Below the pieces are notes generated by a model, which saw nothing but the letters and a program-made list of their open reading frames with translations, made no database searches and was not told the DNA's origin. Below, piece by piece: positions 37,501-48,865 of a stretch of 64,000 bases of DNA. Source of the DNA: Luidia sarsii (lineage: Eukaryota; Echinodermata; Asteroidea; Paxillosida; Luidiidae); NCBI GenBank assembly GCA_949987565.1, contig OX465110.1, positions 7,742,018 through 7,806,017 of the forward strand. Direction: 5' to 3'. Every line of letters starts with the position of its first letter. The stretch's first letter is position 1. A program made the position numbers and the translations under genes.

Positions 37501-37930
37501 GGCAATCGACCAGTATCAAGAAATCTCATATCGGACATTTGATGATGAAATTATAGTCATGCAAAGAGAACTTACTTCCATCAGCGAGGCAACTTGTGTT
37601 GTATGGGCAGTAGCACATTACAGTCGGAGGAGAGAATCTGGAAAGAAAAACAGACTTTGCGAGTTAATATCTCCTTCAATATTGTTATGATGGAGCTAAA
37701 ACTTATACTCCAGTGAGGCCTTGGAAAAGGCAATCGACCAGGATCAAGAAATATCAAATCGGACATTTGATGATGAAATTATAGTCATGCAAAGAGAACT
37801 TACTTCCATCAGCGAGGCAACTTGTGTTGTATGGGCAGTAGCACATTACAGTCGGCGGAGAGATCCTTGAAAGAAAAACAGACTTTGCGAGTTAATATCT
37901 CCTTTAATATTGTTATGATGGAGCTAAAAC

Positions 37931-40891
37931 TTGGCCTCCAGTGAGGCCTTGGAAAAGGCAATCGACCAGAATCAAGAAATCTGAAATCGGACATTTGATG
38001 ATGAAATTATAATCATGCAAAGAGAACTTACTTCCATCAGCGAGGAAACTTGTCTTGTATGGGCAGCAGAACATTACAGTCGGCGGAGAGAATCTGGAAA
38101 GAAAAACAGACTTTGCAAGTTATATCTTCTTCAATATTGTTATGATGGAGCTGAAACTTGGCCTCCAGTGAGGCCTTGGAAAAGGCAATCGACCAGTATC
38201 AAGAAATCTCATATCGGACATTTGATGATGAAATTATAGTCATGCAAAGAGAACTTACTTCCATCAGCGAGGCAACTTGTGTTGTATGGGCAGTAGCACA
38301 TTACAGTCGGAGGAGAGAATCTGGAAAGAAAAACAGACTTTGCGAGTTAATATCTCCTTCAATATTGTTATGATGGAGCTAAAACTTATACTCCAGTGAG
38401 GCCTTGGAAAAGGCAATCGACCAGGATCAAGAAATATCAAATCGGACATTTGATGATGAAATTATAGTCATGCAAAGAGAACTTACTTCCATCAGCGAGG
38501 CAACTTGTGTTGTATGGGCAGTAGCACATTACAGTCAGAGGAGAGAATCTGGAAAGAAAAACAGACTTTGCAAGTTAATATCTCCTTCAATAATGTTATG
38601 ATGGAGCTAAAACTTGGCCTCCAGCGAGGCCTTGGAAAAGGCAATCGAACAGGATCAAGAAATCTCAAATCGGACATTTGATGATGAAATTATAGTCATG
38701 CAAAGAGAACTTACTTCCATCAGCGAGGAAACTTGTGTTGTATGAGCAGTAGCACATTACAGTCGGCGGAGAGATCCTTGAAAGAAAAACAGACTTTGCG
38801 AGTTAATATCTCCTTCAATATTGTTATGATGGAGCTAAAACTTGGCCTCCAGTGAGGCCTTGGAAACGGCAACCGACCAGTATCAAGAAATCTCAAATCG
38901 GACATTTGATGATGAAATTATAGTCATGCAAAGAGAACTTACTTCCATCAGCGAGGCAACTTGTGTTGTATGGGCAGTAGCACATTACAGTCGGCGGAGA
39001 GAATCTGGAAAGAAAAACAGACTTTGCAAGTTAATATCTCCTTCAATATTGTTATGATGGAGCTAAAACTTGGCCTCCAGTGAGGCCTTGGAAAAGGCAA
39101 TCGACCAGGATCAAGAAATCTCAAATCGGACATTTGATGATGAAATTATAGTCATGCAAAGAGAACTTACTTCCATCAGCGAGGAAACTTGTGTTGTATG
39201 GGCAGTAGAACATTACAGTCGGCGGAGAGAATCTGGATAGAAAAACAGACTTTGCGAGTTAATATCTCCTTTAATATTGTTAAGATGGAGCTAAAACTTG
39301 GCCTCCAGTGAGGCCTTGGAAAAGGCAATCGACCAGAATCAAGAAATCTCAAATCGGACATTTGATGATGAAATTATAATCATGCAAAGAGAACTTACTT
39401 CCATCAGCGAGGAAACTTGTGTTGTATGGGCAGTAGAACATTACAGTCGGCGGAGAGAATCTGGAAAGAAAAACAGACTTTGCAAGATATATCTTCTTCA
39501 ATATTGTTATGATGGAGCTAAAACTTGGCCTCCAGTGAGGCCTTGGAAAAGGCAATCGACCAGGATCAAGAAATCTCAAATCGGACATTTGATGATGAAA
39601 TTATAGTCATGCAAAGAGAACTTACTTCCATCAGCGAGGCAACTTGTGTTGTATGGGCAGTAGCACATTACAGTCGGCGGAGAGAATCTGGAAGGAAAAA
39701 CAGACTTTGCGAGTTAATATCTCCTTCAATAATGTTATGATGGAGCTAAAACTTGGCCTCCAGCGAGGCCTTGGAAAAGGCAATCGACCAGGATCAAGAA
39801 ATCTCAAATCGGACATTTGATGATGAAATTATAGTCATGCAAAGAGAACTTACTTCCATCAGCGAGGCAACTTGTGTTGTATGGGCAGTAGCACATTACA
39901 GTCGGAGGAGAGAATCTGGAAAGAAAAACAGACTTTGCAAGTTAATATCTCCTTCAATAATGTTATGATGGAGCTAAAACTTGGCCTCCAGCGAGGCCTT
40001 GGAAAAGGCAATCGACCAGGATCAAGAAATCTCAAATCGGACATTTGATGATGAAATTATAGTCATGCAAAGAGAACTTACTTCCATCAGCGAGGCAACT
40101 TGTGTTGTATGGGCAGTAGCACATTACAGTCGGAGAAGAGAATCTGGAAAGAAAAACAGACTTTGCGAGTTAATATCTCCTTCAATATTGTTATGATGGA
40201 GCTAAAACTTGGCCTCCAGTGAGGCCTTGGAAAAGGCAGTCGACCAGAATCAAGAAATCTCAAATCGGACATTTGATGATGAAATTATAATCATGCAAAG
40301 AGAACTTACTTCCATCAGCGAGGAAACTTGTGTTGTATGGGCAGTAGAACATTACAGTCGGCGGAGAGAATCTGGAAAGAAAAACAGACTTTGCAAGATA
40401 TATCTTCTTCAATATTGTTATGATGGAGCTAAAACTTGGCCTCCAGTGAGGCCTTGGAAAAGGCAATCGACCAGGATCAAGAAATCTCAAATCGGACATT
40501 TGATGATGAAATTATAGTCATGCAAAGAGAACTTACTTCCATCAGCGAGGCAACTTGTGTTGTATGGGCAGTAGCACATTACAGTCGGAGAAGAGAATCT
40601 GGAAAGAAAAACAGACTTTGCGAGTTAATATCTCCTTCAATGTTGTTATGATGGAGCTAAAACTTGGCCTCCAGTGAGGCCTTGGAAAAGGCAATCGACC
40701 AGTATCAAGAAATCTCAAATCGGACATTTGATGATGAAATTATAGTCATGCAAAGAGAACCTACTTCCATCAGCGAGGAAACTTGTGTTGTATGAGCAGT
40801 AGCACATTACAGTCGGCGGAGAGATCCTTGAAAGAAAAACAGACTTTGCGAGTTAATATCTCCTTTAATATTGTTATGATGGAGCTAAAAC
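37931..40891 (+). repeat. Canonical 13-monomer HOR (copy 3)
   Basis: Monomers [1]-[13] appear in the same order, 8,656 bp from copy 1, as part of the large duplication. Monomer [12] here ends TGCGAGTTAATATC with CAATGTTG, whereas the copy-1 equivalent has TGCAAATTAA. Confidence 0.83.
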
Positions 40892-43169
40892 TTGGCCTCC
40901 AGTGAGGCCTTGGAAAAGGCAATCGACCAGAATCAAGAAATCTGAAATCGGACATTTGATGATGAAATTATAATCATGCAAAGAGAACTTACTTCCATCA
41001 GCGAGGAAACTTGTGTTGTATGGGCAGTAGAACATTACAGTCGGCGGAGAGAATCTGGAAAGAAAAACAGACTTTGCAAGTTATATCTTCTTCAATATTG
41101 TTATGATGGAGCTGAAACTTGGCCTCCAGTGAGGCCTTGGAAAAGGCAATCGACCAGTATCAAGAAATCTCATATCGGACATTTGATGATGAAATTATAG
41201 TCATGCAAAGAGAACTTACTTCCATCAGCGAGGCAACTTGTGTTGTATGGGCAGTAGCACATTACAGTCGGAGGAGAGAATCTGGAAAGAAAAACAGACT
41301 TTGCGAGTTAATAACTCCTTCAATATTGTTATGATGGAGCTAAAACTTATACTCCAGTGAGGCCTTGGAAAAGGCAATCGACCAGGATCAAGAAATATCA
41401 AATCGGACATTTGATGATGAAATTATAGTCATGCAAAGAGAACTTACTTCCATCAGCGAGGCAACTTGTGTTGTATGGGCAGTAGCACATTACAGTCGGA
41501 GGAGAGAATCTGGAAAGAAAAACAGACTTTGCAAGTTAATATCTCCTTCAATAATGTTATGATGGAGCTAAAACTTGGCCTCCAGCGAGGCCTTGGAAAA
41601 GGCAATCGACCAGGATCAAGAAATCTCAAATCGGACATTTGATGATGAAATTATAGTCATGCAAAGAGAACTTACTTCCATCAGCGAGGAAACTTGTGTT
41701 GTATGAGCAGTAGCACATTACAGTCGGCGGAGAGATCCTTGAAAGAAAAACAGACTTTGCGAGTTAATATCTCCTTCAATATTGTTATGATGGAGCTAAA
41801 ACTTGGCCTCCAGTGAGGCCTTGGAAACGGCAACCGACCAGTATCAAGAAATCTCAAATCGGACATTTGATGATGAAATTATAGTCATGCAAAGAGAACT
41901 TACTTCCATCAGCGAGGCAACTTGTGTTGTATGGGCAGTAGCACATTACAGTCGGCGGAGAGAATCTGGAAAGAAAAACAGACTTTGCAAGTTAATATCT
42001 CCTTCAATATTGTTATGATGGAGCTAAAACTTGGCCTCCAGTGAGGCCTTGGAAAAGGCAATCGACCAGGATCAAGAAATCTCAAATCGGACATTTGATG
42101 AGGAAATTATAGTCATGCAAAGAGAACTTACTTCCATCAGCGAGGAAACTTGTGTTGTATGGGCAGTAGAACATTACAGTCGGCGGAGAGAATCTGGATA
42201 GAAAAACAGACTTTGCGAGTTAATATCTCCTTTAATATTGTTAAGATGGAGCTAAAACTTGGCCTCCAGTGAGGCCTTGGAAAAGGCAATCGACCAGAAT
42301 CAAGAAATCTCAAATCGGACATTTGATGATGAAATTATAATCATGCAAAGAGAACTTACTTCCATCAGCGAGGAAACTTGTGTTGTATGGGCAGTAGAAC
42401 ATTACAGTCGGCGGAGAGAATCTGGAAAGAAAAACAGACTTTGCAAGATATATCTTCTTCAATATTGTTATGATGGAGCTAAAACTTGGCCTCCAGTGAG
42501 GCCTTGGAAAAGGCAATCGACCAGGATCAAGAAATCTCAAATCGGACATTTGATGATGAAATTATAGTCATGCAAAGAGAACTTACTTCCATCAGCGAGG
42601 CAACTTGTGTTGTATGGGCAGTAGCACATTACAGTCGGCGGAGAGAATCTGGAAAGAAAAACAGACTTTGCGAGTTAATATCTCCTTCAATAATGTTATG
42701 ATGGAGCTAAAACTTGGCCTCCAGCGAGGCCTTGGAAAAGGCAATCGACCAGGATCAAGAAATCTCAAATCGGACATTTGATGATGAAATTATAGTCATG
42801 CAAAGAGAACTTACTTCCATCAGCGAGGCAACTTGTGTTGTATGGGCAGTAGCACATTACAGTCGGAGGAGAGAATCTGGAAAGAAAAACAGACTTTGCA
42901 AGTTAATATCTCCTTCAATAATGTTATGATGGAGCTAAAACTTGGCCTCCAGCGAGGCCTTGGAAAAGGCAATCGACCAGGATCAAGAAATCTCAAATCG
43001 GACATTTGATGATGAAATTATAGTCATGCAAAGAGAACTTACTTCCATCAGCGAGGCAACTTGTGTTGTATGGGCAGTAGCACATTACAGTCGGAGAAGA
43101 GAATCTGGAAAGAAAAACAGACTTTGCGAGTTAATATCTCCTTCAATATTGTTATGATGGAGCTAAAAC
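40892..43169 (+). repeat. HOR core, ten monomers (copy 4)
   Basis: Monomers [1]-[10] appear in order, 2,961 bp after copy 3 and 8,656 bp after copy 2. It shares GATGAGGAAATT (near 42099) with copy 2. A private TAACTCC is near 41313. It overlaps the first copy of the 3,190-bp duplication from 42,031. Confidence 0.83.
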
Positions 43170-45220
43170 TTGGCCTCCAGTGAGGCCTTGGAAAAGGCAA
43201 TCGACCAGTATCAAGAAATCTCAAATCGGACATTTGATGATGAAATTATAGTCATGCAAAGAGAACCTACTTCCATCAGCGAGGAAACTTGTGTTGTATG
43301 GGCAGTAGCACATTACAGTCGGAGAAGAGAATCTGGAAAGAAAAACAGACTTTGCAAGTTAATATCTCCTTCAATATTGTTATGATGGAGCTAAAACTTG
43401 GCCTCCAGTGAGGCCTTGGAAAAGGCAATCGACCAGGATCAAGAAATCTCAAATCGGACATTTGATGATGAAATTATAGTCATGCAAAGAGAACTTACTT
43501 CCATCAGCGAGGAAACTTGTGTTGTATGAGCAGTAGCACATTACAGTCGGCGGAGAGATCCTTGAAAGAAAAACAGACTTTGCGAGTTAATATCTCCTTC
43601 AATATTGTTATGATGGAGCTAAAACTTGGCCTCCAGTGAGGCCTTGGAAACGGCAATCGACCAGTATCACGAAATCTCAAATCGGACATTTGATGATGAA
43701 ATTATAGTCATGCAAAGAGAACTTACTTCCATCAGCGAGGCAACTTGTGTTGTATGGGCAGTAGCACATTACAGTCGGCGGAGAGAATCTGGAAAGAAAA
43801 ACAGACTTTGCAAGTTAATATCTCCTTCAATATTGTTATGATGGAGCTAAAACTTGGCCTCCAGTGAGGCCTTGGAAAACGCAATCGACCAGGATCAAGA
43901 AATCTCAAATCGGACATTTGATGATGAAATTATAGTCATGCAAAGAGAACTTACTTCCATCAGCGAGGAAACTTGTGTTGTATGGGCAGTAGAACATTAC
44001 AGTCGGCGGAGAGAATCTGGATAGAAAAACAGACTTTGCGAGTTAATATCTCCTTTAATATTGTTAAGATGGAGCTAAAACTTGGCCTCCGGTGAGGCCT
44101 TGGAAAAGGCAATCGACCAGAATCAAGAAATCTCAAATCGGACATTTGATGATGAAATTATAATCATGCAAAGAGAACTTACTTCCATCAGCGAGGAAAC
44201 TTGTGTTGTATGGGCAGTAGAACATTACAGTCGGCGGAGAGAATCTGGAAAGAAAAACAGACTTTGCGAGTTAATATCTCCTTCAATAATGTTATGATGG
44301 AGCTAAAACTTGGCCTCCAGCGAGGCCTTGGAAAGGGCAATCGACCAGGATCAAGAAATCTCAAATCGGACATTTGATGATGAAATTATAGTCATGCAAA
44401 GAGAACTTACTTCCATCAGCGAGGCAACTTGTGTTGTATGGGCAGTAGCACATTACAGTCGGAGGAGAGAATCTGGAAAGAAAAACAGACTTTGCAAGTT
44501 AATATCTCCTTCAATAATGTTATGATGGAGCTAAAACTTGGCCTCCAGCGAGGCCTTGGAAATGGCAATCGACCAGGATCAAGAAATCTCAAATCGGACA
44601 TTTGATGATGAAATTATAGTCATGCAAAGAGAACTTACTTCCATCAGCGAGGCAACTTGTGTTGTATGGGCAGTAGCACATTACAGTCGGAGGAGAGAAT
44701 CTGGAAAGAAAAACAGACTTTGCGAGTTAATATCTCCTTCAATATTGTTATGATGGAGCTAAAACTTGGCCTCCAGTGAGGCCTTGGAAAAGGCAATCGA
44801 CCAGGATCAAGAAATCTCAAATCGGACATTTGATGATGAAATTATAGTCATGCAAAGAGAACTTACTTCCATCAGCGAGGAAACTTGTGTTGTATGGGCA
44901 GTAGAACATTACAGTCGGCGGAGAGAATCTGGATAGAAAAACAGACTTTGCGAGTTAATATCTCCTTTAATATTGTTAAGATGGAGCTAAAACTTGGCCT
45001 CCAGTGAGGCCTTGGAAAAGGCAATCGACCAGAATCAAGAAATCTCAAATCGGACATTTGATGATGAAATTATAATCATGCAAAGAGAACTTACTTCCAT
45101 CAGCGAGGAAACTTGTGTTGTATGGGCAGTAGAACATTACAGTCGGCGGAGAGAATCTGGAAAGAAAAACAGACTTTGCAAGATATATCTTCTTCAATAT
45201 TGTTATGATGGAGCTAAAAC
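42031..45220 (+). repeat. 3,190-bp tandem duplication, copy A (14 monomers)
   Basis: Fourteen monomers from an S monomer (42031) to a class 2b monomer (44994) are repeated directly downstream at an offset of exactly 3,190 bp. Rare variants present in both copies are AGAGAACCTAC with GAGGAAAC at 43170, GTATCACG near 43666, GAAAACGC near 43876, CCTCCGGTGAGG at 44091, GAAAGGGC near 44335 and GAAATGGC near 44563. GATGAGGAAATT near 42099 is in this copy only. The monomer 44082 is a chimera: class 2 head with a TGCGAG/CAATAATG tail. Confidence 0.9.
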
Positions 45221-48200
45221 TTGGCCTCCAGTGAGGCCTTGGAAAAGGCAATCGACCAGGATCAAGAAATCTCAAATCGGACATTTGATGATGAAATTAT
45301 AGTCATGCAAAGAGAACTTACTTCCATCAGCGAGGAAACTTGTGTTGTATGGGCAGTAGAACATTACAGTCGGCGGAGAGAATCTGGATAGAAAAACAGA
45401 CTTTGCGAGTTAATATCTCCTTTAATATTGTTAAGATGGAGCTAAAACTTGGCCTCCAGTGAGGCCTTGGAAAAGGCAATCGACCAGAATCAAGAAATCT
45501 CAAATCGGACATTTGATGATGAAATTATAATCATGCAAAGAGAACTTACTTCCATCAGCGAGGAAACTTGTGTTGTATGGGCAGTAGAACATTACAGTCG
45601 GCGGAGAGAATCTGGAAAGAAAAACAGACTTTGCAAGATATATCTTCTTCAATATTGTTATGATGGAGCTAAAACTTGGCCTCCAGTGAGGCCTTGGAAA
45701 AGGCAATCGACCAGGATCAAGAAATCTCAAATCGGACATTTGATGATGAAATTATAGTCATGCAAAGAGAACTTACTTCCATCAGCGAGGCAACTTGTGT
45801 TGTATGGGCAGTAGCACATTACAGTCGGCGGAGAGAATCTGGAAAGAAAAACAGACTTTGCGAGTTAATATCTCCTTCAATAATGTTATGATGGAGCTAA
45901 AACTTGGCCTCCAGCGAGGCCTTGGAAAAGGCAATCGACCAGGATCAAGAAATCTCAAATCGGACATTTGATGATGAAATTATAGTCATGCAAAGAGAAC
46001 TTACTTCCATCAGCGAGGCAACTTGTGTTGTATGGGCAGTAGCACATTACAGTCGGAGGAGAGAATCTGGAAAGAAAAACAGACTTTGCAAGTTAATATC
46101 TCCTTCAATAATGTTATGATGGAGCTAAAACTTGGCCTCCAGCGAGGCCTTGGAAAAGGCAATCGACCAGGATCAAGAAATCTCAAATCGGACATTTGAT
46201 GATGAAATTATAGTCATGCAAAGAGAACTTACTTCCATCAGCGAGGCAACTTGTGTTGTATGGGCAGTAGCACATTACAGTCGGAGAAGAGAATCTGGAA
46301 AGAAAAACAGACTTTGCGAGTTAATATCTCCTTCAATATTGTTATGATGGAGCTAAAACTTGGCCTCCAGTGAGGCCTTGGAAAAGGCAATCGACCAGTA
46401 TCAAGAAATCTCAAATCGGACATTTGATGATGAAATTATAGTCATGCAAAGAGAACCTACTTCCATCAGCGAGGAAACTTGTGTTGTATGGGCAGTAGCA
46501 CATTACAGTCGGAGAAGAGAATCTGGAAAGAAAAACAGACTTTGCAAGTTAATATCTCCTTCAATATTGTTATGATGGAGCTAAAACTTGGCCTCCAGTG
46601 AGGCCTTGGAAAAGGCAATCGACCAGGATCAAGAAATCTCAAATCGGACATTTGATGATGAAATTATAGTCATGCAAAGAGAACTTACTTCCATCAGCGA
46701 GGAAACTTGTGTTGTATGAGCAGTAGCACATTACAGTCGGCGGAGAGATCCTTGAAAGAAAAACAGACTTTGCGAGTTAATATCTCCTTCAATATTGTTA
46801 TGATGGAGCTAAAACTTGGCCTCCAGTGAGGCCTTGGAAACGGCAATCGACCAGTATCACGAAATCTCAAATCGGACATTTGATGATGAAATTATAGTCA
46901 TGCAAAGAGAACTTACTTCCATCAGCGAGGCAACTTGTGTTGTATGGGCAGTAGCACATTACAGTCGGCGGAGAGAATCTGGAAAGAAAAACAGACTTTG
47001 CAAGTTAATATCTCCTTCAATATTGTTATGATGGAGCTAAAACTTGGCCTCCAGTGAGGCCTTGGAAAACGCAATCGACCAGGATCAAGAAATCTCAAAT
47101 CGGACATTTGATGATGAAATTATAGTCATGCAAAGAGAACTTACTTCCATCAGCGAGGAAACTTGTGTTGTATGGGCAGTAGAACATTACAGTCGGCGGA
47201 GAGAATCTGGATAGAAAAACAGACTTTGCGAGTTAATATCTCCTTTAATATTGTTAAGATGGAGCTAAAACTTGGCCTCCGGTGAGGCCTTGGAAAAGGC
47301 AATCGACCAGAATCAAGAAATCTCAAATCGGACATTTGATGATGAAATTATAATCATGCAAAGAGAACTTACTTCCATCAGCGAGGAAACTTGTGTTGTA
47401 TGGGCAGTAGAACATTACAGTCGGCGGAGAGAATCTGGAAAGAAAAACAGACTTTGCGAGTTAATATCTCCTTCAATAATGTTATGATGGAGCTAAAACT
47501 TGGCCTCCAGCGAGGCCTTGGAAAGGGCAATCGACCAGGATCAAGAAATCTCAAATCGGACATTTGATGATGAAATTATAGTCATGCAAAGAGAACTTAC
47601 TTCCATCAGCGAGGCAACTTGTGTTGTATGGGCAGTAGCACATTACAGTCGGAGGAGAGAATCTGGAAAGAAAAACAGACTTTGCAAGTTAATATCTCCT
47701 TCAATAATGTTATGATGGAGCTAAAACTTGGCCTCCAGCGAGGCCTTGGAAATGGCAATCGACCAGGATCAAGAAATCTCAAATCGGACATTTGATGATG
47801 AAATTATAGTCATGCAAAGAGAACTTACTTCCATCAGCGAGGCAACTTGTGTTGTATGGGCAGTAGCACATTACAGTCGGAGGAGAGAATCTGGAAAGAA
47901 AAACAGACTTTGCGAGTTAATATCTCCTTCAATATTGTTATGATGGAGCTAAAACTTGGCCTCCAGTGAGGCCTTGGAAAAGGCAATCGACCAGGATCAA
48001 GAAATCTCAAATCGGACATTTGATGATGAAATTATAGTCATGCAAAGAGAACTTACTTCCATCAGCGAGGAAACTTGTGTTGTATGGGCAGTAGAACATT
48101 ACAGTCGGCGGAGAGAATCTGGATAGAAAAACAGACTTTGCGAGTTAATATCTCCTTTAATATTGTTAAGATGGAGCTAAAACTTGGCCTCCAGTGAGGC

Positions 48201-48410
48201 CTTGGAAAAGGCAATCGACCAGAATCAAGAAATCTCAAATCGGACATTTGATGATGAAATTATAATCATGCAAAGAGAACTTACCTCCATCAGCGAGGAA
48301 ACTTGTGTTGTATGGGCAGTAGAACATTACAGTCGGCGGAGAGAATCTGGAAAGAAAAACAGACTTTGCAAGATATATCTTCTTCAATATTGTTATGATG
48401 GAGCTAAAAC
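45221..48410 (+). repeat. 3,190-bp tandem duplication, copy B (14 monomers)
   Basis: This is the partner of 42031-45220, starting at the very next base. The copies differ at very few sites that I can see: the GATGAGG change absent here, and TTACCTCC near 48285 only here. It is one of the clearest signs of recent expansion in the window. Confidence 0.9.
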
Positions 48411-48637
48411 TTGGCCTCCAGTGAGGCCTTGGAAAAGGCAATCGACCAGGATCAAGAAATCTCAAATCGGACATTTGATGATGAAATTATAGTCATGCAA
48501 AGAGAACTTACTTCCATCAGCGAGGCAACTTGTGTTGTATGGGCAGTAGCACATTACAGTCGGCGGAGAGAATCTGGAAGGAAAAACAGACTTTGCGAGT
48601 TAATATCTCCTTCAATAATGTTATGATGGAGCTAAAC
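48411..48637 (+). repeat. 227-bp monomer with unique A deletion (GCTAAACTTGG)
   Basis: This monomer of type [8] (GGAAGG, CAATAATG) has lost one A from the junction GCTAAAAC, at about 48633-48636. No other copy has this deletion, so it is later than the duplications around it. It shifts the forward frame past the usual stops and creates a 107-codon open frame, which is an accident of the deletion. Confidence 0.88.
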
Positions 48638-48865
48638 TTGGCCTCCAGCGAGGCCTTGGAAAAGGCAATCGACCAGGATCAAGAAATCTCAAATCGGACA
48701 TTTGATGATGAAATTATAGTCATGCAAAGAGAACTTACTTCCATCAGCGAGGCAACTTGTGTTGTATGGGCAGTAGCACATTACAGTCGGAGGAGAGAAT
48801 CTGGAAAGAAAAACAGACTTTGCAAGTTAATATCTCCTTCAATAATGTTATGATGGAGCTAAAAC

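Larger units (their letters stand above)
34514..43169 (+). repeat. Large tandem duplication, copy 2 (about 8.66 kb, 38 monomers)
   Basis: This is the partner of 25402-34513. The junction lies in the monomer 34514-34741, whose tail matches that of 25402. The monomer 37020 combines the start of 27908 with the end of 28364 (no TATGAGCAG change, CTTTAATATTG tail), so it is the fusion point of a two-monomer loss. Copy-specific changes include GAGGAAATTTG near 35091, CAATGTTG near 40641 and AATAACTCC near 41313. The low number of differences over more than 8 kb indicates a recent event. Confidence 0.88.

Noticed and set aside
48530..48853. 107-codon forward open frame, the longest in the window
   Set aside because: It is a by-product of the unique A deletion near 48,633 joining two frames across a monomer boundary.
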